Shown here: one piece after another, positions 1 through 8,033 of the stretch
Numbering within the stretch: position 1 is the first letter of the stretch
How the letters are laid out: each line of letters opens with the position of its first letter
Source: a virus
Length of the DNA stretch: 55,875 nt
IMG/VR virus record: IMGVR_UViG_3300022188_000013
Coordinates: 1 to 55,875 of that record
Reading direction: 5' to 3' (one strand)
The notes under the pieces: generated by a model
Told to the model about the DNA's origin: nothing
Seen by the model: only the letters and a program-made list of their open reading frames with translations
Databases searched by the model: none
Program-made: the position numbers and the translations under genes

Positions 1-3000
1 ATTAGTTATGCGAGAGATTCTCGTATAGATATTGCACAGAGAGCGGCCGCACGTGCGGCTAAGGATTTGGCCAACTATGAAGAAGAGTATAAAACGTGCT
101 CCTTAGTATAGCGATATACTAAGCAAACCGTGAATATGCTGGAACATCTTGTTAGGTTACAAGTACTAGTCATTAGACAGTAAAAATCTTGTAAATAGAG
201 AAAATCAGCAGAAATGGAGATTTTTATGATAATAGAAAAAGAGATATTAGATAATATATACAACGGTAATGTGTTTGAAACAGCAGCTTTATTGAGAGAA
301 TCAGTACAAACTATTATGGCGTCATTAAAGAAACATGAGATTAAGTTTGATACACCTAAACATATCTATAGTGGACTTAGAAATACAGATTTTTCTGCAT
401 TTCAGAAAAGTTTATTAATAGGTAGTGTTATTGGTGACGGTCATATAGAAAAAAGGTCTAACTTAAAAAATGCTTTGTTTAGGGAAGATCATGCTGTCGG
501 CCAGATCGAATGGTTACGATGGAAACACAAAAATTTAAAACCGTTTACAACTGCTAATATGTGGGAAACAGATAGAGGAAAAAAAGCATTAATGCCTGAT
601 GGGCGTGGTGGTAAGAAGTATTATAATATACAGAAGGTGTGTGCTATGACCACTGGAAGTCACCCATATATAACTAAATTACATGGTTTATTTTATAAAG
701 ATAAAATAAAGGTTTTACCAAAAGAATTTATAGAAAATCATTTTGATTTGATAGCGTTGGCAGTTTTGATAGGTGACGATGGTAATTTTTGTGAAAATAG
801 TATTAGAATATGTACTGATAATTTTACTAAAGATGAAGTTTACTTTTTGGCTGACGTGTGTTCTAAATTTTATAATAGTAGAATAACTGTTAGAAAAGAG
901 AAGGTAGATAGGTACAGGGTAGTATTTACAAGAATAACAAAGGACTTAGATTTTTTTTGTAAAATGAAAGAAGTATTACCGTTATGTATGCATCATAAAG
1001 TTTCTCCAGTTCTCAACGAACACCAAACGGCTACTCAATAAAGAGTAGATGGTATGTTCTGTCCTGCATGGAGATATGCAGAGTCAAGAAGAAATTCTTG
1101 GCCGCCTGAAAAGGAGTAATATTTCAGGTCATAAAAGTAACAGTGAAGCGGATGGAGGGTAATTATGCCCGCCGCCACATCTTCATTTTCAGGTAAAGGG
1201 CTCTTGGGGTCAAGGCCAGCCCCGATTTATGAAATTCAGCCATCATCTACTGGTGCTGGTTATCTTTCTAAAGAACTTATTAACAAAATGATTGTTGGTT
1301 TTAAGAGAATTGGTAGAACATTGACAGACCTTTATGTATCCCCTGAGGATAGAATGACGCAGTATGTTAATAAAAATTTAAATAGTATTAAAACTACTGC
1401 AGTGTCCCGTACTCACGTAAGTGAGTGATGAAAAAAGAACTATATGCTGGAAACCCCTTAGAACTAAACTTACTGATATGTAAAAATAGTTTAGATTGGG
1501 CAATCAGCAGGCAACTTTTAATGAGGAGCCTCAACGACTATACGTTCTTCCCCCAATTATGGGGTGATGATATAGTCTGAACTCATAGGAAACTATGAGA
1601 GGGGAAGTCGAAGAATTTCCCCCGCCTAAAGAAATTTAGGTCATAAAAGTAACAGAATGGCAGCGGATATAAGGGAATGGACGGATTACAAAAGTAGTCC
1701 CCCTATTTGGAAACGAGTAGGTGAAAAGTTAGTGAATTCGGTGGAAGCCCTATTCTTTGGATCGAGAAGGGTAATACCGAGCCAAGCTTGTGCATAACAA
1801 GAAGGTGTAACGACTATAGGAATTTGTTATAAAATGTTTAATGATGAAAAAGGTTTAAGTTTAGATAGAAAAAATAATTTAGTTGTTCAGTCAAAGCATC
1901 AAGCAAATAGTGCTATTATAGGTATGTTGCTTGGAGATGCATCTATGCGACGTTACGTTTTGAAAAAGGCAGAGAATAATAGGGTGAGTATATTGAAGAA
2001 TAGTCGTGTTCAGTTAGATGTTACTCATTGTGGAAAACAATTAAATTATTTATTATGGAAAGAATCGATACTAAGGGCTTATATTAAGTTTTGTAAACTA
2101 ATTAAAGATCGTTCCAAAGAAGACGAAGGGTTTATATATTATAAAAAAACATCTTTGGTTAGTTCTACTAGAAATTTGATTTATTTATATAGAAAATTTT
2201 ACAGCTCAGGTAGAAAGATTGTTGATAGAAAATTATTAAATAGGCTTACAGATTTAGGTCTGGCTATATGGTTTATGGATGATGGAAGTTTAATTCCACA
2301 TAGTTTTAAGCCTGATGGTGAAATTAGAGCTTTAAAATTGAGATTACATACTTCAGGTTTTAATTATGATGAGCATGTGATCATGAAAGAGTATTTTAGT
2401 ACCTTTGGGGTTGATTTTAATATTACTATGGATAAACAGTATTTCCATTTATCCACAGGTAAGATGAGTTCTATTTATAATTTTATTGACAGGATAAAAC
2501 CTTTTGTTGAATTAGTAGGTTGTATGGGCTACAAAATTAAACATTATAATAAATTTTTTAGTACTAACCGCCCTATATATAAGGGCGATGATATAGTCTC
2601 CTCTGCATAGTAATATGCAGCACTATTAAAGAAATTTGATAGTCCATTTTATGATGGAAGAAGAGGACAGATATAGATCCAGTAACCCGTAGAGAGATTT
2701 TTCAGGCTTCTGGTATGGGTTCTATTTGGAATGTAAGTCTTGAAGAGATTCAGCATCTTGGAGCAACTGGTTTGTATAACGTTAATGGCAGTACTTCTGC
2801 TTACGGTAAGTTCATTGCCGACGGTTCTGAAGAGTTTAATGCTTATACTCTAGAAAACCCGAATGTAACTAATGCTGATGGTACTGTCAATACTTTAGGT
2901 GAAACTCAGGTTATCGGTTTTGATCTTACAGAAAACGATTCACTTGTTATGCCTATTAGGAAAGAGTTCGAAGCTTATGATGATCCAACGTTACTTAGAG

Positions 3001-3095
3001 TACAAAAACAGGGTTTCTTTGGATGGGCTGAGCTTGGATTTGCCTGTTTAGACAGTAGAATGCTTGGTATGGGTATTATAGATAGAAGTCTATAA
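1..3095 (+). CDS. Major capsid protein (HK97 fold), 5'-partial, four exons
   Basis: The start lies outside the window. Proposed exons are 1-90, about 1156-1350, 1660-1686 and 2667-3095 (stop TAA 3093-3095), giving 246 residues here. The joined protein runs SYARDSRIDIAQRA..., then LYVSPED/AADIREWTD/TDIDPVTRREIF (slashes mark splice joins), and ends with NDSLVMPIR and GWAELGFACLDSR. The spacing of SPE-DIR-W-IDPVTRREIF and of the NDS-VMPIR/GW-E-G-LD tail fits what I know of a family of phage major capsid proteins, which is why I place the junctions there. Each 5' junction ends in U and can pair with an internal guide sequence through a U.G pair. The ATGs at 1165 and 2715 are read as internal codons, although 1165 has a GGAGGG upstream. 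The first intron's 3' boundary (1155 or 1158) is the least certain. The protein forms the icosahedral shell; a strong terminator follows. Confidence 0.82.
91..1155 (+). ncRNA. Group I intron 1 of the capsid gene
   Basis: Exon GAGTAT (85-90) pairs with GTGCTC (96-101), giving a U.G at the splice site. P2 is CTTAGTATA/TATACTAAG (102-119). Conserved P/Q elements are TGCTGG (137-142) and CAGCAG (206-211). R is TCAACGAACA (1013-1022) and S contains TGTTC (1055-1059); P7 pairs GAACA with TGTTC, a compensated variant of the GACTA/TAGTC seen in the sister introns. P8 is CTACTC/GAGTAG (1031-1048). The 3' part has the shared CATAAAAGTAACAG tail (1130-1143). The 3' splice G is uncertain: 1155 or 1158 keeps the capsid frame, while 1145 would resemble the sister introns but breaks the frame. 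It carries a LAGLIDADG gene. Confidence 0.8.
226..1041 (+). CDS. LAGLIDADG homing endonuclease in capsid intron 1
   Basis: This 271-residue protein should cut intronless capsid alleles and so spread its intron; it may also act as a maturase. The two LAGLIDADG helices read LLIGSVIGDGHI and LIALAVLIGDDGNF, each with the acidic active-site residue (GDG, GDDG), so it is a single-chain monomeric type. The N-terminus (LDNIYNGNVFETAALL) looks like a short helix-turn-helix. I take ATG 226, preceded by GGAG at 216-219, instead of the in-frame ATG at 214, which lies nearly on the Q element. The C-terminus runs into the ribozyme: the codons for LNEHQ are the R element and the TAA stop lies in the P8 loop, so translation to the end would disturb the intron core. 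Confidence 0.85.
   Translation: MIIEKEILDNIYNGNVFETAALLRESVQTIMASLKKHEIKFDTPKHIYSGLRNTDFSAFQKSLLIGSVIGDGHIEKRSNLKNALFREDHAVGQIEWLRWKHKNLKPFTTANMWETDRGKKALMPDGRGGKKYYNIQKVCAMTTGSHPYITKLHGLFYKDKIKVLPKEFIENHFDLIALAVLIGDDGNFCENSIRICTDNFTKDEVYFLADVCSKFYNSRITVRKEKVDRYRVVFTRITKDLDFFCKMKEVLPLCMHHKVSPVLNEHQTATQ
1351..1659 (+). ncRNA. Group I intron 2 of the capsid gene, ORF-less
   Basis: P1 pairs exon GGAT (1347-1350) with GTCC (1404-1407), with a U.G at the splice site; the long loop is closed by GCAGTA/TACTGC (1359-1364/1395-1400). P2 is ACTCAC-GTAA-GTGAGT (1411-1426). P is TGCTGG (1445-1450), Q CAGCAG (1505-1510), R TCAACGACTA (1531-1540), S TAGTC (1573-1577), P9 CCTAAA/TTTAGG (1625-1640). The end is AACAGAATG with the terminal G at 1659, identical to tail tube intron 1. 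At 309 nt it is the only intron here without an endonuclease gene. An alternative 5' site at 1410 is possible but would insert about 20 residues that interrupt the capsid family pattern. Confidence 0.78.
1687..2666 (+). ncRNA. Group I intron 3 of the capsid gene, different subgroup
   Basis: P1 pairs exon GGAT (1683-1686) with GTCC (1697-1700). The P/Q region differs from the other four introns: TCGGTGGAAGCCC and GGGTAATACCGAGCCAAG, which resembles tRNA-Leu-type introns. R is AACGACTA (1809-1816) and S contains TAGTC (2594-2598). The homing endonuclease lies between R and S, i.e. in the P8 region, not between Q and R as in its neighbours. It lacks the CATAAAAGTAACAG tail. The 3' splice G is placed at 2666, which joins WTD to TDIDPV in frame; 2670 with exon end 1687 is the alternative. 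Confidence 0.75.
1834..2610 (+). CDS. LAGLIDADG homing endonuclease in capsid intron 3
   Basis: A 258-residue protein with two LAGLIDADG helices, AIIGMLLGDASM and LGLAIWFMDDGSL. The first ends GDA where its relatives have GDG, but keeps the acidic residue. Unlike the other intron endonucleases here it has no obvious N-terminal helix-turn-helix. Start ATG 1834 has only a weak AGGA far upstream. The last codons (GDDIVSSA) are the S strand of the P7 helix, so coding and ribozyme core overlap at the 3' end. Expected role: cleavage of capsid alleles lacking intron 3, only one 27-nt exon downstream of the site of intron 2. Confidence 0.85.
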   Translation: MFNDEKGLSLDRKNNLVVQSKHQANSAIIGMLLGDASMRRYVLKKAENNRVSILKNSRVQLDVTHCGKQLNYLLWKESILRAYIKFCKLIKDRSKEDEGFIYYKKTSLVSSTRNLIYLYRKFYSSGRKIVDRKLLNRLTDLGLAIWFMDDGSLIPHSFKPDGEIRALKLRLHTSGFNYDEHVIMKEYFSTFGVDFNITMDKQYFHLSTGKMSSIYNFIDRIKPFVELVGCMGYKIKHYNKFFSTNRPIYKGDDIVSSA

Positions 3096-3176
3096 ATCTA
3101 TAAATAACAGTACCTTATAGATAATAGTTATTTTTTATAATTTACTATAGTTGTTTTTATACGACTTACCATAAAG

Positions 3177-3229
3177 ATGGATTTTGCGGCTGTGTATTTA
3201 TTTACATTAGCCGTAAAATACCATTTTTT
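3177..3229 (+). terminator. Intrinsic terminator after the capsid gene
   Basis: ATGGATTTTGCGGCT (3177-3191) pairs with AGCCGTAAAATACCAT (3209-3224) over about 14 bp with one bulge and one G.U, followed by a run of six T ending at 3229. The remaining intergenic bases 3096-3176 are AT-rich with no recognisable gene. It separates capsid transcription from the endonuclease genes. Confidence 0.85.
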
Positions 3230-3310
3230 GTTGAATGTTTAAATTACTTCCCTTTCCCTTTCTACAGATTTATAAACTAACCAGTAAAGAGGTAGGGGGA
3301 TTTGTTATAC

Positions 3311-4114
3311 ATGAAAATTTTGATTACTGAAGATTGTTTAGAAGATATAGATCAATTTTCCTATATTTATACTAGAGACGTGTTTAGGAGAAAGAATCTT
3401 TATTATAAATTTAAACTAGAATGTAGTGTATGTGGTCAGTCTTTTTTTATGCGGATGACTTACCCTACAAATGTATGTAGTATTGTATGTTCCAGTAAAT
3501 TAAAAAGTGTAAGAGATAAAATTTCTTTGTCTTTATCTGGGTTAAAACGATCGTCTTCAGAGTGTGTTGCTATAGCAAAGAGAATGTCTAAAGGTGGTGT
3601 TGTAAAGAAGAATATACCTTTATTCGATACTTACGCCAAGCAGTTAGTTCCAATAGAAGTTGTTAGAAATATTAACGGGGTTCTAGAGGTTAGATGTGCT
3701 AATTGCAATAATTGGTTTGTCCCAGGAAGAACTTCTGTAGAGGGCAGAGCTCAATATATAAAGGGTAATATAGATAGGGAGTGCAGACTCTATTGTTCTG
3801 ATGTTTGTAAACATAGTTGTTCTATATTTAATAAACACGAACACCGTAGTGATACGAGTAGTAAACAAAATAAATATTTTACTAGTGTACAGCTTAGTGT
3901 TTGGTCTGCGGAAGTAATTAAGAGGGCCGGATTTAAATGTGAGTATTGTGGTGAACCAGCTAAACATGCACACCATGAGCGTCCGAAAAAGCTTGAACCG
4001 TTCTTTGCTTTAGACCCAGATAATGGGGTTGCCTGCTGTGTTAATTGTCATTATAAATATGGGCATATCGGTGATTGTTCCACTGTTAATATATCTAAAG
4101 CAAGTCCATGTTAA
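3311..4114 (+). CDS. Free-standing HNH homing endonuclease
   Basis: A 267-residue protein with three Cys-rich modules. The N-terminal one has CSVCG and paired Cys further on; the middle one has CANC and YCSDVC; the C-terminal one is the HNH nuclease proper, CEYCG...HAHHERPK...NGVACCVNCHYKYGH, with the two zinc knuckles framing the His pair and Asn. A segment around SLSLSGLKRSS resembles NUMOD-type DNA-binding modules of homing nucleases. ATG 3311 is chosen because GGGGGA (3295-3300) lies about ten bases upstream; the in-frame TTG at 3302 is almost on top of it. It sits between terminator-closed capsid and a second nuclease gene, with no intron of its own, so it is probably a free-standing mobile gene. 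Confidence 0.85.
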   Translation: MKILITEDCLEDIDQFSYIYTRDVFRRKNLYYKFKLECSVCGQSFFMRMTYPTNVCSIVCSSKLKSVRDKISLSLSGLKRSSSECVAIAKRMSKGGVVKKNIPLFDTYAKQLVPIEVVRNINGVLEVRCANCNNWFVPGRTSVEGRAQYIKGNIDRECRLYCSDVCKHSCSIFNKHEHRSDTSSKQNKYFTSVQLSVWSAEVIKRAGFKCEYCGEPAKHAHHERPKKLEPFFALDPDNGVACCVNCHYKYGHIGDCSTVNISKASPC

Positions 4115-4131
4115 GGAGAAATAGTTATTAT

Positions 4132-5580
4132 ATGAGTTTATTATGTTTGACAGAAAAAATCAATAAAAAACGTAAGTATAAAAATAAGAAATGTGCGATG
4201 TTAGGGTGTGGTGTGGTTTTTACTCCGACATCTGGAAATCAAAAATATTGTGATGCTTGTAAAGAAAAAGCTAAAGCTATAAGGGATAAATCACAGTGGA
4301 GAGTCAAGAATAGAAAACGTAACGGGCATGTTCAATACAATAGGAAATGTTTAGCTTGCGGTACAGAATTTATAACATGCTATTCAAAACAGAAATACTG
4401 CGGAACAATTGAGTGTGAGAGATACAGAAAGAAAATTAATAGTGTTGTTATTGAAGAAAAAAGAAATAAATTGCGTAAAGAAGCTAGGGCAGTAAAGCGA
4501 GCATTGGCTAGACTAGACAACTTAAAAAACGTAGAATTATTTTTAAATTCCAATAATTATGAACTTTTAGATTCTTCTAACTACATAAATTCACATAGAG
4601 GTAAATTATTGGTAAAGTGCCCTAATGGCCATGAGTGGCAAACTACATTTCATAATTTTAAAGATAATAAAAATAGATGTTACAGTTGTTATGTTAAAAA
4701 TAATTATGTTTCTAAACCAGAACAGAAAATCCGTGATTTTATAGACTCGAATTTTCCAGATCTAGAAGTAATTTACAACGATCGTACACAAATACGCCCA
4801 AAAGAACTTGATTTATATTTTCCAGACCATAATCTGGCTGTAGAGGTGTGTGGTTTATATTGGCATTCTGATACTGCTAATGGTGTGGAACGTGATTATC
4901 ATTATAACAAAATGACAAGTTGCTGTAAAAAAGGAATAAGACTTATAACTATATTCGAGGATGAGCTTTATAATAATTTTGATGTAATAATGTCTAGAAT
5001 AAAGCAGGCTTTAGGTGTTACTAAAAATATAATATACGCTAGAAAATGTACTATAAAGCCTATTGAAAGTAAGGAAGCAAATGATTTTTTTATTGCGAAT
5101 CATTTACAAGGAAGATCCACTGCGAAGAAACGTTGGGGTTTGTTTTATAATGGTAGTCTATCTGGTGTTTGTAGTGTTGGTAACATTATAAGGAAACATA
5201 CGTCTAAAGAAGATGTGTTGGAATTAAAGCGTTTGTGTTTTCTTCCAGGTATAAGTGTGGTTGGGGGAGCAAGTAAATTGTTTAAAAGAGCAATTGAGTT
5301 TGCAAAGGAAGAAGGATACACTGAGATAAAATCTTATTGTGATATGAGGTATGCTAATATATTTAATCCTATTTACGAAATATTGGGATTTAGCTTATTA
5401 ACATATACTAAGTATACTCCACATTACTTTAAAAATGGGGTCCGGTATAGGAATATGTCTCTGAGAAAAACTCCCAAAGAGCGTTTAACTGGGAAAACGG
5501 AATTAGAATTGCGACAGGAACAAGGGTATGATAGGATTTGGGATTGTGGGCATAGAACTTATACTTATCATATAAACTAA
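4132..5580 (+). CDS. VSR/EDxHD-like homing endonuclease with zinc fingers and C-terminal domain
   Basis: About 482 residues. Two N-terminal Cys modules (CAMLGCG..YCDAC; CLACG..YCGTIEC) are followed by a zinc-ribbon module (CPNGHEWQTTF..RCYSC) that recurs in the HNH proteins at 19392 and 25421. The nuclease core KELDLYFPDHNLAVEVCG followed by YWHSD puts E225, D227, E238, H245 and D247 in the order expected for the VSR-like EDxHD family (I-Bth0305I group). The last 170 residues (NHLQGRS.., VVGGASKLF.., YDRIWDCGHRTY) match a C-terminal domain common in free-standing phage endonucleases, perhaps acyltransferase-like. ATG 4132 follows AGGAG at 4114-4118; the in-frame ATG 4108 overlaps the previous stop and has no ribosome site. 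Confidence 0.8.
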   Translation: MSLLCLTEKINKKRKYKNKKCAMLGCGVVFTPTSGNQKYCDACKEKAKAIRDKSQWRVKNRKRNGHVQYNRKCLACGTEFITCYSKQKYCGTIECERYRKKINSVVIEEKRNKLRKEARAVKRALARLDNLKNVELFLNSNNYELLDSSNYINSHRGKLLVKCPNGHEWQTTFHNFKDNKNRCYSCYVKNNYVSKPEQKIRDFIDSNFPDLEVIYNDRTQIRPKELDLYFPDHNLAVEVCGLYWHSDTANGVERDYHYNKMTSCCKKGIRLITIFEDELYNNFDVIMSRIKQALGVTKNIIYARKCTIKPIESKEANDFFIANHLQGRSTAKKRWGLFYNGSLSGVCSVGNIIRKHTSKEDVLELKRLCFLPGISVVGGASKLFKRAIEFAKEEGYTEIKSYCDMRYANIFNPIYEILGFSLLTYTKYTPHYFKNGVRYRNMSLRKTPKERLTGKTELELRQEQGYDRIWDCGHRTYTYHIN

Positions 5581-5643
5581 TTTTGCAGTGTTTACTCTTT
5601 ACTAATAAACTGACTTATGTATAGATAGAAGAGCTTAAGTTAA

Positions 5644-5689
5644 TTTTAAATTGTAATCACGTAAACTTTTAAATTGTAATCACGTAAAC
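5644..5689 (+). repeat. Perfect tandem 23-bp repeat, two copies
   Basis: Two identical adjacent 23-bp units, each starting TTTTAAATTGTAATC and ending ACGTAAAC (5644-5666 and 5667-5689), lie in the 140-bp gap before the small membrane protein gene. The position suggests a regulatory or recombination site, but no promoter consensus is clear. Confidence 0.9.
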
Positions 5690-5720
5690 TAATTTTAGTT
5701 GTTACTATTGGGTTTTTAAT

Positions 5721-6035
5721 ATGGTTTTATTTTTTAAATTTTTATTAGCAATAGTGCTTACTGAAGCTTTTACTGAAATTGTAACAAAATCAGCCATCTT
5801 TAATCCTTTTAGGAAAAAGATATTTGAGTTTGGACATAACAATAAGTTTTTTAAATATCTACATGATCTACTTGATTGTGGTTATTGTTTTTCAGTTTGG
5901 TCAGGAGTATTTATTGCTTTTTTGTTGTTAAGCGACATAAATTTCATCGGTTTTGGAGTAGATGTGTTTATAATAGGGCTGGTCTTACATAGATTATCCA
6001 ATTTATTCCATAATGTTATGGATAGGTTACACTAA
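5721..6035 (+). CDS. Small membrane protein, DUF1360-like
   Basis: A 104-residue protein with a hydrophobic N-terminus (LFFKFLLAIVLTEAF) and two further hydrophobic stretches (WSGVFIAFLLL and GVDVFIIGLVL), so two to three membrane spans. The central LLDCGYCFSVWSG and the later HRLSNLF resemble the C-x-x-C-x-S-x-W-x-G and R motifs of DUF1360-type phage/bacterial membrane proteins. Function is unknown; holin is possible from size alone but not supported by any motif. There is no good Shine-Dalgarno. The 23-bp tandem repeat lies just upstream. Confidence 0.7.
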   Translation: MVLFFKFLLAIVLTEAFTEIVTKSAIFNPFRKKIFEFGHNNKFFKYLHDLLDCGYCFSVWSGVFIAFLLLSDINFIGFGVDVFIIGLVLHRLSNLFHNVMDRLH

Positions 6036-6088
6036 ACATACCGCATGAAACGGACAAGGTTTAAACTTACTGAAAAGGAGAAGTTATT

Positions 6089-6574
6089 ATGGTTATGGAA
6101 GGTTATGTTAAGAATATTTCACCAATGTGGATGCATGCAATGAAGAGGTCTATTGGTCCAGGTGCAGAGGTTCCGATAGAAGAGCTTTACGAGCAATACG
6201 GTGTAAAATATGATATCAGAGAGGGAGAGGATTTTGTTCAATGGCTTCGTAACGTTAAGCTAAAAGACTCAAAAAGATGGAGAATTGTATTACAACAAGA
6301 GGAGGATGAAGCGAAAGACGTTAAAGTCGAACAAAAAATAAATGGTAAATCTAAAGAAATTGGTTTGGATAACGTAGCCCCACTAGTTCCTAAAAAAATG
6401 GAGGTGTCACACGTTGTTGAGTTGTCTGTTCGTAAAGGACGTGAAGTTTTACCAAAGATAATGGATTTAAGTTTACTAAAATATGCTCTACAGGAAGCTA
6501 ACCAGCTTTCTGGTAAGGACAGTCTTTGTAGAATTATAAGAAAACGTATTAAAGAGTTGCAAGTTGGTCGTTAA
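6089..6574 (+). CDS. Hypothetical protein between capsid and structural block
   Basis: A 161-residue hydrophilic protein, preceded by AAAGGAG at a good distance from ATG 6089 (a second ATG two codons on is also usable). The N-terminal part (WMHAMKRSIGPGAEVPIEELYEQYG) resembles short phage proteins encoded near capsid or neck genes that bind the ribs of structural proteins, but I cannot name a family. The middle is charged and low in complexity, and the end (LLKYALQEANQLSGKDSLCRIIRKRI) is a predicted helix. It is followed after 35 bases by the first large virion protein, so it is probably a virion or assembly component. Confidence 0.65.
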   Translation: MVMEGYVKNISPMWMHAMKRSIGPGAEVPIEELYEQYGVKYDIREGEDFVQWLRNVKLKDSKRWRIVLQQEEDEAKDVKVEQKINGKSKEIGLDNVAPLVPKKMEVSHVVELSVRKGREVLPKIMDLSLLKYALQEANQLSGKDSLCRIIRKRIKELQVGR

Positions 6575-6609
6575 ATTATACAAATTTTAATATAATAGGA
6601 GAATAAACA

Positions 6610-7926
6610 ATGGCTAGAAGTTTGCTGAGACAATTAGAACAGATTAGACGTGCAGCTACGTATGATGACACTGTTGCTGACGTTAATTTATCTGCTGTTG
6701 CAGAGCCTACTATTTCTGGTTCTTTAGAAGAAGATACTAATGTAATTCGTACTTTGATGAAACAAATAAAACATGGTGACGCGGCAGGTAATTGGTTTGA
6801 TGCTCCGCCGAAATATTTTGATCCTACTGACACAGACGCAGGTAATGCTGAAAATAAAGACACCACGCTGGTTAATATAGCTAATAACACACTTGATGCT
6901 AATACCATTATAGTTGCTGTTAGTGATGATAATTCAGGTAGTGGTTATACGGTTTCTGGAACATCTAATGGTGTATTACTTGCTCCAATAACTACTAATT
7001 ATGCTGATCCGGCGAATCGTACAGGACTTCCGATTTTTGCTTCTACAGCAAATAACGGTTCTTATTATGATGAGGCTGGTGATAATAATGTATGTCGTAT
7101 AGATATAATTAATACTGCTACAGATTCTGAGTTCGTAACAAATGGCGGTGATGTAGTATATGCTAAGTTCCATGATGGTGCAGATTTTGGTGGAACTGGT
7201 GAGAACACAGACGCTTTTGCCCGTTTTTACGCTAACGAGGTTCCAGTGGATATGTCTACAGTTTCAGGCACAGTAACAAATATTATGTTTGTTTATCCAG
7301 TACGTAAAAAACTGTCTGATATGCAGGAACATGAATGGTTAAGAACTGACTTTATCTCATCCTGGGAGGGTGATATTGAGTTAATTGAAGATATTCAGAA
7401 TGTATGGAGTTACACTGGTGCTGGTAACAATATTGATACTACAGCAGGTACTTGGACAAACACTTCTGCTTCTTACTTACTTCAAGCTGACCCATCGAAT
7501 TTAAAAGTAGCTGTAGATACAATCAATACTGGTGTTGGTGATCGCATGTTCTCTGAAGAGAATTATATTACCAGCGGTTCAGTTATTTCTACTGCTTTGG
7601 ACACTTTGGATCAGGAGTTGAAAGATATCGCTGATAGTGTTGATGCAGGTGTTGGTGAAAAATATGTGGAATCAGTGGCTGGTGCTATAACAAAGAATAC
7701 CTCCCATACAATTCCAGTAGCTATTGGTACTTATACACCTGAAAGTTCTGCTGGACGTGAGGGTAAAAATATGGATATCTATGTCGACGGTCAATTACTT
7801 GCTGCAGACACTGGAGTAGCTGGTGCTAACGCAGATCGTGATTATGCTGAGGCATCCAGTACACAGATAACATTTAGATTTAATATCCAGGCTGGACGTA
7901 ATATTACTTATATAGTACGTCAATAA
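6610..7926 (+). CDS. Virion structural protein, paralog of the next gene's C-terminal half
   Basis: A 438-residue protein starting MARSLLRQLEQIRR, with AGGAG upstream. It aligns over its whole length with residues from about 370 to the end of the 8023-10446 product: shared landmarks are LRQLEQI/FRQYEQI, the DPTDTD/DPEDTD loop, LPIFAST-NNGSY, YAKFHDGAD, EHEWLRTDF-SWEGD, and a final MD-YVDGQLLAA segment. The strong Asp/Gly/Ser/Thr bias and lack of helices suggest a beta-rich decoration or adhesion protein. It lies in the block after the capsid gene. I do not recognise an enzymatic motif. Confidence 0.78.
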   Translation: MARSLLRQLEQIRRAATYDDTVADVNLSAVAEPTISGSLEEDTNVIRTLMKQIKHGDAAGNWFDAPPKYFDPTDTDAGNAENKDTTLVNIANNTLDANTIIVAVSDDNSGSGYTVSGTSNGVLLAPITTNYADPANRTGLPIFASTANNGSYYDEAGDNNVCRIDIINTATDSEFVTNGGDVVYAKFHDGADFGGTGENTDAFARFYANEVPVDMSTVSGTVTNIMFVYPVRKKLSDMQEHEWLRTDFISSWEGDIELIEDIQNVWSYTGAGNNIDTTAGTWTNTSASYLLQADPSNLKVAVDTINTGVGDRMFSEENYITSGSVISTALDTLDQELKDIADSVDAGVGEKYVESVAGAITKNTSHTIPVAIGTYTPESSAGREGKNMDIYVDGQLLAADTGVAGANADRDYAEASSTQITFRFNIQAGRNITYIVRQ

Positions 7927-7964
7927 TTAAAAGTTTAGGAAAACATTATTAATAGAAAGGAGGA

Positions 7965-8033
7965 ATGGCAATTTCTCTCATGACTAAAGTCGTGGGTTTT
8001 TTTGCTGTAAAACTTATGAATTATGGCAAATAA
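7965..8033 (+). other. Possible 22-codon leader ORF spanning a terminator hairpin
   Basis: ATG 7965 opens a 22-codon frame (MAISLMTKVVG...), ending TAA 8031-8033, which overlaps the first 11 bases of the next gene. An AAAGGAGG sits directly before it, with only one base of spacing, which is too close for an ideal site. The next gene's ATG 8023 has no ribosome-binding site of its own, so coupling through this small frame is plausible. The frame contains the terminator hairpin 7979-8003. It may equally be a chance frame. Confidence 0.3.
7979..8003 (+). terminator. Short intrinsic terminator or attenuator
   Basis: CATGAC-TAAA-GTCGTG (7979-7994, one G.U pair) followed by GG and seven T. It lies between two paralogous structural genes and just upstream of ATG 8023, so it may reduce read-through into the second gene. 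Confidence 0.65.

Noticed and set aside
1165-1428. Stand-alone gene starting at ATG 1165
   Set aside because: Although GGAGGG precedes it, the residues before the junction belong to the capsid family pattern and the last codons lie in an intron; read as an exon of the capsid gene.
1656-1686. A 31-nt exon AATGGCAGC... joined to exon end 1410
   Set aside because: Also in frame, but gives NGSGYKGMDGY in place of AADIREWTDTD and needs a P1 without exon pairing; the tail tube intron shows that the terminal G follows AACAGAAT.
2715-3095. Stand-alone gene starting at ATG 2715
   Set aside because: The frame continues upstream as TDIDPVTRREIFQASG and there is no ribosome site; it is the last capsid exon.
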